DNA from: Treponema sp.
GTDB lineage: Bacteria > Spirochaetota > Spirochaetia > Treponematales > Treponemataceae
Assembly: GCA_017616165.1 (NCBI GenBank)
Contig: JAFZYR010000042.1
Span: forward strand, 1 to 64,000
Direction: 5' to 3'
DNA length: 64,000 nucleotides
The position numbers and the translations under genes were made by a program. Below are positions 43,090-52,419 of the stretch, in pieces. Numbering within the stretch: the first letter of the stretch is position 1; every line of letters starts with the position of its first letter. The notes below the pieces were generated by a model, which was not told the origin of the DNA, did no database searches, and saw nothing but the letters and a program-made list of their open reading frames with translations.

Positions 43090-43134
43090 GGATTGCTGCG
43101 TCGTACACTTCGTTACCTCTTCGCAATGACGCGG
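43090..43134. repeat. CATTGCGAG-family repeat unit (inverted)
   Basis: GGATTGCTGCGTCGTACAC through TCGCAATGACGCGG: a unit in the reverse direction relative to 10476, following the lipoprotein gene. Confidence 0.7.
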
Positions 43135-43201
43135 TAGTTATATGATTTTTTTTCTTTTAAAATTACAGAAGTTGTGTTATATTTATGTGTGGAGGTAAAG
43201 G

Positions 43202-43453
43202 ATGCCTAAATATACAATTTCTGACATTTCTAAAGGAATGAAAGTTTATAAAGAACAGCTCTCAGAAATTCATGATATCTGGATTATTTTGTATCGTCCA
43301 AAAGATTCAGACATGAAAGAAGATGGCATAATCGGTTATATCGGTACAGAAACAAATGCCGAATCTGATGCACTTTATTCTCCAGAAAATATTATTACTC
43401 CAGTTTATAACGACAGCATAGAGTTGGAGGAAGATATTTTTTATGATGAATAA
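43202..43453 (+). CDS. Small acidic protein of unknown function
   Basis: An 83-residue protein, acidic at its end (SIELEEDIFYDE), without membrane segment or known motif. GGAGG precedes the ATG by about seven bases. The last 11 bases overlap the retropepsin-like gene, so the two probably act together. I do not recognise a family. Confidence 0.65.
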   Translation: MPKYTISDISKGMKVYKEQLSEIHDIWIILYRPKDSDMKEDGIIGYIGTETNAESDALYSPENIITPVYNDSIELEEDIFYDE

Positions 43454-43991
43454 TGACTTCCTTACACTAAAACTCAATTCCAAGAATGAATTTAGAACAA
43501 CAGCCTCATTCGAACTTAATGGATTAAAGTTTTCTGCTGTTGATGTAAAGATAGATACAGGTTGTCCACATACATCTTTCCCAATGCTTAAGTTGGGACT
43601 TTCCGAAGAAGCAGCATATAAACTCAAAGAAAAAGACTGTAACGATGCTACAGTACTTAAAACTATTTCTTTTGGTGTAAACGATACAAAAGTAAAACGT
43701 GATGAAGATAAACGAAAATTTAAAAGCAAGCGTTTTATGGAACTCAACAGTATTTCATTCAAACATACAGCAAAGGATTTTTCACTTGGTTCATTAAAAC
43801 TTGGCGATTTTTCCATTTCTGTTAGTTATGATCGTACAGGAAATACTTTAATTGGAATGGATGTGTTAAAAAATCTGGAAATTTTTATCGGTAAAAATAA
43901 TCTTGGTGAAACAATCCTTATTGCATGCCAGCAGGAAACAAAAACTTTTATAACGGCACTTTCTGAATTATATGATGTAAGAAGAGTTTAG
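43443..43991 (+). CDS. Retropepsin-like aspartic protease domain protein
   Basis: A 182-residue protein. VDVKIDTGCPHTSFP (Asp38-Thr-Gly) matches the flap-and-active-site start of retropepsin-like proteases, and TLIGMDVLKNLEIFIG matches the later conserved hydrophobic-G-x-D-hydrophobic-L segment. Such a single lobe would work as a dimer. No signal peptide, so it is cytoplasmic. It overlaps the small acidic gene before it. Activity and substrate are inferred from the motif only. Confidence 0.68.
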   Translation: MMNNDFLTLKLNSKNEFRTTASFELNGLKFSAVDVKIDTGCPHTSFPMLKLGLSEEAAYKLKEKDCNDATVLKTISFGVNDTKVKRDEDKRKFKSKRFMELNSISFKHTAKDFSLGSLKLGDFSISVSYDRTGNTLIGMDVLKNLEIFIGKNNLGETILIACQQETKTFITALSELYDVRRV

Positions 43992-44040
43992 TATTTTAAT
44001 AAAATTGAAACAATAATTAAAAGAAAGGAGTATAAAAGAT

Positions 44041-45171
44041 ATGCAAAAAATTAAAACAATCATTTTTTCATTTTTGATGCTTGGGTTTATTGCAGTTATT
44101 TCTGGATGTAATTTTGGCACAAAAGTTGATACAAATGGCGATGAAGGAAATAATAACGGCAGTGGTAATCAATCTAAGGGGCCTTTTACTGTTGAATGTA
44201 ATGAATTAGAGACTTTTCTTTCTGGATTAGAAAGAACTACAAAAAGTGAACCTTATGAAATTATTGTTTCGCATCCTGTAAAAGGTGTGCTTGGTCCTGC
44301 AATAGCGGCCAATGATTCTAGAAAGTATTTACGGCTTTCTTTTACAAATTATACTGAAGATAGTTCAATTAATTATGCGGCATATACAGAAATGGATTAT
44401 ATCGGAATCGATTATTCTTTGATAAGTATAGTAATTCCAAAAACTGTTATAAGTATGGAAAACAACGAAACATTTTATTTATGTTTTAATTTAGAGAAAA
44501 TAGAAGTAGAAACAGATAATCCAAAATTTTCTTCTAAAGATGGTGTACTGTATAGTGATAATGAAACACACTTACTTCGTTATCCTAAAAGTAAAAAAGA
44601 TTTGGAATTTAAAATACCAGATATGGTAGAATATTTAGATGATTTAGCAGCGTCTGGTAATGATTATCTTACGAAGATTATTATAAATCCTGGATTGAAA
44701 TATATTGACGGTTTTACTTTTTCAGGTTGTTCTTCTATCAAAGAATTCAAAACAGATTCAACTGTAGCAAATAAAAAATATATAGATATTGATGGTGTCT
44801 TATTCGATGATCAAAATAAAATTATGTATGCTTACCCTGCAAATAAAGATGGAAAAGAATATACAGTACCTGATGGCATAAAAAAAATAGAAACATATTC
44901 ATTTTATGAATCCCAGAATCTGGAAAAGGTTATCTTAAGTGATCAGGTTACAAAAATCTATTCTTTAGCATTTAATTATTGTGATAAGCTTTTGAGTATA
45001 GTAATTCCTGTTAGTGTTACAACTATTGAGGATGAAGCATTCCGGTCTTGTGATAATCTCACAAATATCTATTATAGAGGAACGCAGGAACAATGGAATG
45101 CTATCAACAAATCAAATAACATGTGTAAAGATATTAATTTTCCTACAATAACATATAATTATTCCAATTAA
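44041..45171 (+). CDS. BspA-type leucine-rich-repeat lipoprotein
   Basis: A 376-residue lipoprotein. The signal ends in AVISGC (Cys23), followed by an Asn/Gly/Asp-rich linker. The rest has LRR_5/BspA units, e.g. LISIVIPKTVISMEN, FSGCSSIKEFKT, LEKVILSDQVTKIYSLAFNYC and LLSIVIPVSVTTIEDEAFRSC. BspA-type proteins of treponemes mediate attachment to surfaces or other bacteria (family knowledge). AAAGGAG precedes the ATG. Confidence 0.88.
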   Translation: MQKIKTIIFSFLMLGFIAVISGCNFGTKVDTNGDEGNNNGSGNQSKGPFTVECNELETFLSGLERTTKSEPYEIIVSHPVKGVLGPAIAANDSRKYLRLSFTNYTEDSSINYAAYTEMDYIGIDYSLISIVIPKTVISMENNETFYLCFNLEKIEVETDNPKFSSKDGVLYSDNETHLLRYPKSKKDLEFKIPDMVEYLDDLAASGNDYLTKIIINPGLKYIDGFTFSGCSSIKEFKTDSTVANKKYIDIDGVLFDDQNKIMYAYPANKDGKEYTVPDGIKKIETYSFYESQNLEKVILSDQVTKIYSLAFNYCDKLLSIVIPVSVTTIEDEAFRSCDNLTNIYYRGTQEQWNAINKSNNMCKDINFPTITYNYSN

Positions 45172-45247
45172 TTATTTAATAGGGTAAGAGGTTTTCGTCT
45201 AATTTAACTATAATGACACATTCTCAAATTTTTGATATACTCACTTT

Positions 45248-45445
45248 ATGACTTCAACAGAAAAGTATCTGGCCATGAATAATGAATTCTGCCGTTTGCG
45301 CGATGCTATTTATAATCCTGATGTTGATGAAGCAGACGAGGATGAACGCATTCAAAAAAGCGTAGAAATGGCGCTTGGGGTTTTGTGCCAGTATTTGGAT
45401 TATTATAAGGATATAAATGACGTTCACACAAGGGTGAAAGAATAA
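45248..45445 (+). CDS. Small protein of unknown function
   Basis: A 65-residue, mostly helical, acidic protein (for example NPDVDEADEDERIQKSVEMA). No known motif and no clear ribosome binding site, so it could be spurious, but it has an ordered composition and no overlapping competitor. It lies before a repeat pair. Confidence 0.4.
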   Translation: MTSTEKYLAMNNEFCRLRDAIYNPDVDEADEDERIQKSVEMALGVLCQYLDYYKDINDVHTRVKE

Positions 45446-45451
45446 TAGATG

Positions 45452-45539
45452 GTCATTGCGAGGAGCTTTGTGACGTGGCAATCCAGAGTATTAAGAAAAA
45501 ACTGATATGAGGATTGCTTCGCTGCGCTCGCAATGACGA
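45452..45539. repeat. Inverted pair of CATTGCGAG-family repeats
   Basis: GTCATTGCGAGGAGC ... GTGGCAATCC (45452-45482) faces GGATTGCTTCGCTGCGCTCG then CAATGAC (45511-45538). Together they could form a large hairpin before the DEAD-box gene. Confidence 0.85.
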
Positions 45540-45585
45540 TGAAGATGTAAAGACAACTCGCAATTGACGAGTAAAAAGGATATAT

Positions 45586-47229
45586 ATGGATTTTAAAGAA
45601 TTTGGTCTTGATGAAAGACTTTTGAAAGGGATTGAAGCCGCCGGGTATGAGGTTTGTACACCGGTTCAGGAACAGGTAATTAAGGCTTCTACAACTTATG
45701 AAGGGGCAAAGGGCCCTGATTTGTATGTTCAGTCTCAGACTGGAACTGGAAAAACCTGTGCATATCTTGTTGCGGTAATTCAGGGAATGCTCAAGGCAGA
45801 AAATGCAGGAAAGAAATGTCTTATCCTGGCTCCAACCCGCGAGCTTGCTGTTCAGATTGAAGAAGAAGCAAAGGTACTGGTTGGTACAAGCGGGCTCAAG
45901 GCATTCAGCGTATATGGCGGAGTAGGCTACGAAAAGCAGATTGCAAACCTTAAAAAAGGTGTGGACATTGTAATTGGAACTCCAGGTCGTGTAATTGACT
46001 TAAACGAAGGCGGCAACTTAGACCTTAGCAATGCCCACTTCTGTGTAATTGACGAAGCAGACCGCATGTTTGATATGGGATTTTACGATGACCTGCGTAA
46101 GATTTTGAAAAAGCTTCCGGAAGCAGAAACCCGCCAGACAATGCTTTTCTCTGCAACCCTCAACACTTACGTAAAGAACTTGGCTTGGGAATATACCCGT
46201 GATCCTATCGAAATTACAATCGAAGCTGAAAATATTACTGTAAGTGAAATTACTCAGGAGCTGCTCCACGTTTCTTCTGACGAAAAGATGAAGCTGCTTG
46301 TTGGAATCCTTAAGCATGAAAATCCAGAAAGCGCTATTATTTTCTGTAATACAAAGCGTTCCTGCGAGGTTATTGCAAAGCGTCTTGGTATAAACGAAAT
46401 CAAAGCTGAATTTATGATTGGAGACCTTCCTCAGAGCAAGCGTCTTGCAATTATGAAGGCATTTAAGGCAGGTGAGGTTAAGATTCTTGTTGCTACTGAT
46501 GTTGCTGCCCGCGGAATTGACGTTGATGATCTTGCAATGGTTATTAACTATGACCTTCCTGTAGAAGCAGAAAACTATGTTCACCGCATTGGTCGTACTG
46601 CACGCGCCGGAAAGTCAGGTAAGGCTTATACCTTCTGTTCTGAACAGGATGTTTACAATCTTCCTGCAATCGAACGCTATATTGAAATGCAGATTCCTGC
46701 TACTGTTGCATATCCAGACCAGATGGAAGAAGACAAGTCTGCCGGTATCTTTATTAAAACCGAAAACTGGCGTGGAGATGACGAGCTGGATAACCGCCAT
46801 GGCTACCGCAAGGGTCGTGATGGGGATATTCATAATAAGAGACGCGATAACTTTAAGAAGGGCCCTTCGAGAACCTCAGGGACCCCGGGTCGATCTGATT
46901 ATAAGAAAGGCCCTTCGAGAGCCTCAGGGACCACGGGTCGCTCAGGGACCACGGGTCGCTCAGGGGACACAAGGCATTCAGATTACAAGAAAAATAACCG
47001 CAAAACCTTTATTGATCCGGCTAAACTGGCAGGGCTTTCTTATGAAGAGCGCATGAAGCTTTATAAGGATGCTTACGGGAATAAGAAGAATGACTTTAAG
47101 AAGAACCCGAAGAATGGCTATAATAAAGGTGGCTACAACAAAAATGCACGTAATGATAAACATTACGAGCACAAGCAGGCGCCTAAAAAGACTTTGTGGC
47201 AAAAGATTAAGTCGTTCTTTGGACGTTAA
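45586..47229 (+). CDS. DEAD-box RNA helicase
   Basis: A 547-residue RNA helicase. The Q motif region (FGLDERLLKGIEAAGYEVCTPVQEQ, shown as VCTPVQEQ), Walker A SQTGTGKT, PTRELA, DEAD in VIDEADRMFDMGF, SAT in LFSATL, and HRIGRTARAGKSG are all present, in a core of about 370 residues. The C-terminal tail is basic and Lys/Asn/Gly-rich, and contains repeat-derived KKGPSRTSGT and KKGPSRASGT units (from 46857). It ends in a hydrophobic-basic KTLWQKIKSFFGR. Likely acts in ribosome assembly or mRNA decay, as RhlE/CsdA-type proteins do. Confidence 0.94.
   Translation: MDFKEFGLDERLLKGIEAAGYEVCTPVQEQVIKASTTYEGAKGPDLYVQSQTGTGKTCAYLVAVIQGMLKAENAGKKCLILAPTRELAVQIEEEAKVLVGTSGLKAFSVYGGVGYEKQIANLKKGVDIVIGTPGRVIDLNEGGNLDLSNAHFCVIDEADRMFDMGFYDDLRKILKKLPEAETRQTMLFSATLNTYVKNLAWEYTRDPIEITIEAENITVSEITQELLHVSSDEKMKLLVGILKHENPESAIIFCNTKRSCEVIAKRLGINEIKAEFMIGDLPQSKRLAIMKAFKAGEVKILVATDVAARGIDVDDLAMVINYDLPVEAENYVHRIGRTARAGKSGKAYTFCSEQDVYNLPAIERYIEMQIPATVAYPDQMEEDKSAGIFIKTENWRGDDELDNRHGYRKGRDGDIHNKRRDNFKKGPSRTSGTPGRSDYKKGPSRASGTTGRSGTTGRSGDTRHSDYKKNNRKTFIDPAKLAGLSYEERMKLYKDAYGNKKNDFKKNPKNGYNKGGYNKNARNDKHYEHKQAPKKTLWQKIKSFFGR
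46857..46975. repeat. GGTCCCTGAG-family repeats in the DEAD-box helicase tail
   Basis: CCCTTCGAGAACCTCAGGGACC (46863-46884) and CCCTTCGAGAGCCTCAGGGACC (46911-46932) are inverse forms of the cores in mutL; shortened CTCAGGGACC copies follow at 46941 and 46959. All keep the frame and translate as PSRTSGT/PSRASGTTGRSG. Confidence 0.88.
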
Positions 47230-47318
47230 ATTGGCCTGAAATTGCGATTTTTCTCGTAAATACTTCCTTTTTTTTCTATTATATGCTAAAATTGTATATA
47301 TTAAAAAACGCTGAGAGT

Positions 47319-49262
47319 ATGAACAAAAAAGTTAAATTTAAAGTAATTATATCATTCATCTTATTCTTATTTTGTGTTCCAGTGACTGCACTTGAGCTTG
47401 TTTTTTCTCTTACACCGGAGCTTGCTTTTCCTTTTTTAACTAAAGGTCTGGATAAATACGCAACTACTGGTTATGGCGGCATGCTCAAAACCGGTGTTAC
47501 TCCTATTGATTATTTAACTGTAGGAACTACGGCTGGCTTTTTCTCAATTCCAAAGCAGTCTTCTTCAAAATTCGACACAGAGCTTTCAAAGAACGTATTT
47601 TTTGTTCCTCTTGGTTTGAATGTTGGTACTCAGTATTATCCTGTTTCTCGTCTGGAGCTTACCGCAAGTCTTTCGGGCGGTTTTAGTCTTGCAATTTCGG
47701 ACAAGCAGACTCATGAACAGCCATGGTACAGGGCAGAAGCCGGCGCCGCCTTTAGAATTAATCCTTCATTTTCTATTGGTCTTAATGTTTCATGGACAGA
47801 CTTTCAGTATAACTCCTGGTTCAAAAATCCTCTTATGCAGGGAATTACGGCAGGCATTTCATTTACCTATCGTTATGACACCAGAAAATCTTCGGGCAGC
47901 GTAAGTGCAACTGTAGATTACGACGACAATGTTTTCCCACTGCTTTATACGGTTTACAAGGAAAACAGCTTTGGTACAATCAATATTTCCAACGACGAAA
48001 CAGCAGAAATCAAAAACGTAAGGGTTTATGTACGTGCCCAGGATTATACGGCTTCGGAGCTTGAATGCGGACACATTTCTAATATTCCAAAGCATAAATC
48101 AGCTTCTGTTCCGCTTATTGCAGACTTCTCTGATTCTATCCTTCAGTTTACAGAAAACGGTCAAATTCCGGCAGAGGTTGTTATCAATTACGAGCTGCTT
48201 GGTCAAAAGCGTACCGCAGTTTCTCAGATTATTATTCCTGTTTATAACCGTAACCAGATGCGCTGGGCAGATCCTGCTGTTCTTGCAAGTTTGGTTTCTG
48301 CATCCTCTCAGGAGGTAATGGAATTTTCAAAGTCCCTGGTTGGAATTGGACGCCGTTATCTTCGCACCGGTTTAAACCAGAACATGCAGTTTGCAATGTA
48401 CCTTTTTGAAGGCATGCGCATTGCAGGCATTCAGTATGAAACCGACTCAAGCACTCCTTATGGACCAAGTCATATTGATACCGCCGTTCTTGATTACCTG
48501 CAGTATCCATATCAGACAATGCAGTACAAATCGGGTGATATTGATGACCTTGGTATCCTGCTTATGTCGCTTTTGCAGTCGGTTGGTATACAGGCTTCGT
48601 TTATTGCAACTCAGGATGATTTTATTGTTCTGTTCAATACCGAAATTGATTCTGCACACGCTTCAAGCTATTTTAACGGTGACGACCACATAATTGTTCT
48701 TGAGGATGATAACATCTGGATTCCTCTTTCCATGAAGGTACTTGGCGAAGGCTTTATAAACAGCTGGTACAAGGCCATGGAAGAAATTAATATCATTATC
48801 CAGACTGAACAGGAATATTACTTTGTAGGTATTGCCGATGCCTGGACTTATTATCCGCCGGCTGGCTTTACAAGCGGAGAAAACGTTTCTCTTTCAATTT
48901 CAGAAAAGACTGTTTCGGATACTGTAGAAACCGATATTGTCCGATATATAACTGCAGAGTTTGGTCCTCAGATTACTGCAATTCAAAACAGAATCAAAAA
49001 CGAAGGTGCATCTGCCGGTCTTTATAATCAGCTTGGTATGCTTTATGTAAGGGCAGGCATGTATTCAAATGCTGTTCCTGTATTCCAGCTTGCAGTTAAG
49101 ATGGGTTCTACAACTGCAATGAATAATCTTGGAAACATTGCTTCTTTGCAGAAAAACTACGAGGAAGCTGTTGTATGGTATAAAAAAGTACTTGAAGTTG
49201 ATCCGGATAATGAATCTGCCAAGGCAAATCTTAACCGGGTTATGAGTGAGCTTGAAAATTAA
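47319..49262 (+). CDS. Barrel/transglutaminase-like/TPR surface protein, active site lost
   Basis: A 647-residue exported protein. The signal peptide ends in VPVTA (about residue 25). Residues about 27-195 alternate polar and hydrophobic as in outer-membrane beta barrels. Then an Ig-like part and a transglutaminase-like region (about 330-480) in which the catalytic Cys is replaced by Ile408 (SGDIDDL) and the His by Asp434 (TQDDFIVLF). The C-terminus has two TPR units. ATG 47319 is chosen for its signal peptide; an in-frame ATG lies at 47283. Paralogue of the next gene, 22 bp downstream, probably in one operon. Confidence 0.8.
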   Translation: MNKKVKFKVIISFILFLFCVPVTALELVFSLTPELAFPFLTKGLDKYATTGYGGMLKTGVTPIDYLTVGTTAGFFSIPKQSSSKFDTELSKNVFFVPLGLNVGTQYYPVSRLELTASLSGGFSLAISDKQTHEQPWYRAEAGAAFRINPSFSIGLNVSWTDFQYNSWFKNPLMQGITAGISFTYRYDTRKSSGSVSATVDYDDNVFPLLYTVYKENSFGTINISNDETAEIKNVRVYVRAQDYTASELECGHISNIPKHKSASVPLIADFSDSILQFTENGQIPAEVVINYELLGQKRTAVSQIIIPVYNRNQMRWADPAVLASLVSASSQEVMEFSKSLVGIGRRYLRTGLNQNMQFAMYLFEGMRIAGIQYETDSSTPYGPSHIDTAVLDYLQYPYQTMQYKSGDIDDLGILLMSLLQSVGIQASFIATQDDFIVLFNTEIDSAHASSYFNGDDHIIVLEDDNIWIPLSMKVLGEGFINSWYKAMEEINIIIQTEQEYYFVGIADAWTYYPPAGFTSGENVSLSISEKTVSDTVETDIVRYITAEFGPQITAIQNRIKNEGASAGLYNQLGMLYVRAGMYSNAVPVFQLAVKMGSTTAMNNLGNIASLQKNYEEAVVWYKKVLEVDPDNESAKANLNRVMSELEN

Positions 49263-49284
49263 GAGAGAGTAAATAAAAAAAAGT

Positions 49285-52200
49285 ATGTCTGGAAAGCAAT
49301 CTAGAAAGATTCGAAAGCAAATAAAATTCTCCAAGAAGGCTGTTGCGAGTGCTGCTGCGGCAATGTTATGTGCTGCTCCTGTTGCTTCCGAAGGTTCAGA
49401 ATTTCTTGTGAGCATTTATCCAAAGTTTTCGTTTCCTGTAATAAAATTTGACGAGTCTCTTTCTACAGGCTTTGGCGGCGGTTTAAGATTTACCTATCGT
49501 CCGTTTGAAGTTATTAATCTGTTTGTAGAAGGCGACTACAGTGAATATTCCTTTAATACCAAAACCAATATCGGAAACCTTTCTGTATTTAATGCAAGGG
49601 CAGGAGCCGGTTATCATCTTCCGCTTACAGACAGACTCGGCTTGAACTTTGATGCAGGCGTTGGTTACTATACTGCAAATTATCAGAAGGATAAGGATTC
49701 CAATACTCCAAAGGCTGTAATTTCCGGACTCACAGTAGGTGGAACAATTTCTGTTGATTATAAAATCGGTCCTGTTGTTTCTGTTTATGCACAGGGCGGG
49801 GCAGACCACAAGCTTTCTAAGGGACCGGGCTTTTTGACAACTGCAGATTTAACACCTGGACTTACAATCAACATTACCAAGGCTTTTTCTAACAAAAATA
49901 ATGTTTCGGTTGGAAATGCAGCTTTGCGTCCTGTATTCCCGGTTTTTTATTCCTGGTACAATGACAATTCCTTTGGAAGCCTTGAGGTAACCAACAACGA
50001 AGATGCTTCAATTACAGATGTAAACGTATATTTTTATCAGCCACAGTATATGAGTCAGCCAAAGGATTGCGCCAAAGCTGCAGTTATTAAACGCGGCGAA
50101 ACTCTGAATGTAGACCTTAAGGCCTTCTTTAATGAACAGATGCTTAGCCTTAATGAAAAAAGCGATACCATGGCAAGCATCATCGTTGAATATAAATATC
50201 TTGGTGCAAAAAGATCAGAAACCTTCCCGCTGGTTGTGCCTGTTTATGGCCGCAACAATATGTCCTGGGAAGATGACCGTTGTGCTTCGGCCTTTGTTTC
50301 TTCCAAGGACCCTGCAGCCATGTGGTTTGCCAAATATGTTGTAAGTGCAATCCGTGATGATGTACGCAGCGGACTTTCGCAGAACATGCAGTATGCAATG
50401 GGAGTTTTTCAGGCACTTGATGAATTTGGAATTAACTATGTAAAGGATCCTACCTCTGCCTTTGAAGATAATGTAGGTACCGCTTCCATAGACTTTTTGC
50501 AGTTCCCTTACCAGACACTTATGTATCGTGGCGGCGACTGTGATGACCTTTCTATTCTTGTTTGTTCACTTTTTGAATCCATTGGAATTAAAACAGCCTT
50601 TATTACAATTCCGGGTCATATTTTTATGGCCTTTGATTCGGGCTTTACAGTTGAACAGGCAAAGAATTACTTTTTGACTCTTGATGAATTTATTGTTGAC
50701 GGTGACACAGTCTGGGTTCCGCTTGAAATTACTTTGAGTGATGAAGGCTTTAACAAGGCCTGGCATAAGGGAGCCTGGGAATGGAATACTGCCAGGCTTG
50801 CCGGAAAAGCAATGATGTACAGGATGGAAGATTCCTGGAAGATTTATCAGCCGGTAAGTGTTCCTGGAGCTGCCGCACATTTTACACTGCCTGATGAAAA
50901 TAGCGTTGCACTTGCTTTTTCTTCTACAGTTGATGAATTTGTAATTAATCAGATTACTCCGCAGATTGCCTGGTACGAAAACCGAATTGCATCTGCGCCT
51001 TATGCTGCAAACTATAATGATTTTGGTGTTCTTTATGCGCGCTATGGTCTTTTTGATCAGGCCGAAAAGCAGTTCCGCATTGCACGCAATATGAATTATC
51101 TGCCTGCAGTTTTGAATACCGCAAACCTTTATTATTCCAAAAAGGATTACGAAGCTGCTTCGCAGTGGTACAGGAATGTTTTAAAGGTAGACTCAAAGAA
51201 CTCTCTTGCTATGATTGGTCTTGCCCGCTGCGCCTACGAGGTTGGAGATTACGAAGAGTGCGACCTTTGGTACGGTACTGTTTATAAAAACGACAGAACT
51301 CTGGCCAAGCAGTATTCCTACCTTGGTGCCTTTGAACAGACTGCCGGTAGAAGCTTTTCTCTTGCCGACCGACTTGAAAATACCATATGGCTGCAAAGCG
51401 AAGACTACGCCCAGAAAAAAACAGGCGGCCAGATTGTTGCCCAAAAAGCCGCTGAGAGCAGTGAAGTTGTAAAGAATACTGACCCTGTACCTGTGACTAA
51501 CGAAGTTGCAAGTGGTAGTGCAATGGCTGCCATTGTTCCTGCCGGTGTTAAGGAAGAGGAAGAAAAACGCAAAAAAGAAGAGCAGGGAAGCAGCGACGGA
51601 GATGGTGATGACTATGTAGGAATTAGTTCGCAGCTTGATTTTAACATCCTTTCTGCCGACGACCTTGCAGCCCTTGCCAAAGAAACTATTCTGGAAAACG
51701 GCGGAACTTTGGATGACTTTGATGCCAGCTCGTTTGTAGCTTCTGTTAAGGATGAAAGGGCTGCCCAGGACCAGAGATTGACCTCTGTTATGACCGACGT
51801 TCCATTAAGACCGCCGGTAGTAGTAGAAGAGCCTGTGGTTGAGCCGGAACCTGCAATTGTAGAAATGCCAGTTGTTGTACCAGAGCCTGCAGCTGTAGAA
51901 ATGCCTGTTATAGAACCAGAACAACCTGTGATTCCTGAAGAACAACCTGTGGATTCTGAGGAACAGTTCGTGGTTCCGCAAGTTTTCGAAGAAAACTTGG
52001 TAAGTTCGCAAAGCGAACGGCAGGCTCTCGAAGGACCAAAAGTAGATCCAATACCTGTTGTCCTGGAAACAGAAATTGTACCAGAACCAGAGCCTGTAGT
52101 AGTAGAACAGCCTGTGGTTAAACCAGAACCAGTTGCAGAACCAGAACCAGTTGTAGAACCACCTGTGGTTAATGAACCAATCGTGGTTCCGCAAGTTTTC

Positions 52201-52419
52201 GAAGAAAACTTGGTAAGTTCACAAAGCGAACGACAGGCTCTCGAAGGACCACAAGAAGATCCAGCACATGTCGAAGAACAACAAGTCGATACAATCATCG
52301 TCGAAGAACCAACACCAGTCAAATCACATAAAAAAATATATTTAGGACTTGCCGCACTTGGTGCTGCAATAGCCGCTTTGTTTGTGGGATTAAAAATGAG
52401 GGGGAAGAAACATGAGTAA
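49285..52419 (+). CDS. Barrel/transglutaminase-like/TPR surface protein with C-terminal anchor
   Basis: A 1044-residue exported protein. A signal peptide (about 1-36, ending PVASEG) precedes a beta-barrel-like domain (about 40-205), an Ig-like part and a transglutaminase-like cysteine protease region with RGGDCDDLS (Cys419), GHIFMAF (His445) and a later Asp. TPR units follow (about 570-690). From about 835 to 1010 comes a Pro/Glu/Val-rich low-complexity segment containing two copies of a 70-bp palindromic element. It ends with a membrane helix and a basic tail (KMRGKKHE). Its end overlaps the start of the 3176-residue lipoprotein gene by 8 bp. Confidence 0.82.
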   Translation: MSGKQSRKIRKQIKFSKKAVASAAAAMLCAAPVASEGSEFLVSIYPKFSFPVIKFDESLSTGFGGGLRFTYRPFEVINLFVEGDYSEYSFNTKTNIGNLSVFNARAGAGYHLPLTDRLGLNFDAGVGYYTANYQKDKDSNTPKAVISGLTVGGTISVDYKIGPVVSVYAQGGADHKLSKGPGFLTTADLTPGLTINITKAFSNKNNVSVGNAALRPVFPVFYSWYNDNSFGSLEVTNNEDASITDVNVYFYQPQYMSQPKDCAKAAVIKRGETLNVDLKAFFNEQMLSLNEKSDTMASIIVEYKYLGAKRSETFPLVVPVYGRNNMSWEDDRCASAFVSSKDPAAMWFAKYVVSAIRDDVRSGLSQNMQYAMGVFQALDEFGINYVKDPTSAFEDNVGTASIDFLQFPYQTLMYRGGDCDDLSILVCSLFESIGIKTAFITIPGHIFMAFDSGFTVEQAKNYFLTLDEFIVDGDTVWVPLEITLSDEGFNKAWHKGAWEWNTARLAGKAMMYRMEDSWKIYQPVSVPGAAAHFTLPDENSVALAFSSTVDEFVINQITPQIAWYENRIASAPYAANYNDFGVLYARYGLFDQAEKQFRIARNMNYLPAVLNTANLYYSKKDYEAASQWYRNVLKVDSKNSLAMIGLARCAYEVGDYEECDLWYGTVYKNDRTLAKQYSYLGAFEQTAGRSFSLADRLENTIWLQSEDYAQKKTGGQIVAQKAAESSEVVKNTDPVPVTNEVASGSAMAAIVPAGVKEEEEKRKKEEQGSSDGDGDDYVGISSQLDFNILSADDLAALAKETILENGGTLDDFDASSFVASVKDERAAQDQRLTSVMTDVPLRPPVVVEEPVVEPEPAIVEMPVVVPEPAAVEMPVIEPEQPVIPEEQPVDSEEQFVVPQVFEENLVSSQSERQALEGPKVDPIPVVLETEIVPEPEPVVVEQPVVKPEPVAEPEPVVEPPVVNEPIVVPQVFEENLVSSQSERQALEGPQEDPAHVEEQQVDTIIVEEPTPVKSHKKIYLGLAALGAAIAALFVGLKMRGKKHE
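51969..52251. repeat. Duplicated 70-bp palindromic element inside the surface protein gene
   Basis: Copies at 51969-52038 and 52182-52251 differ at only two or so bases. Each contains CAAGTTTTCGAAGAAAACTTG-type and GTTCGCAAAGCGAAC-type perfect palindromes and ends in CTCTCGAAGGACC, close to the CTCTCGAAGGG end of the mutL repeats. Both read as VVPQVFEENLVSSQSERQAL in frame. Confidence 0.88.

Noticed and set aside
51612-52322. Thr/Ser/Gly-rich frame opposite the Pro/Glu linker
   Set aside because: Complement of CCAGAACCT-type repeats; no start signals.
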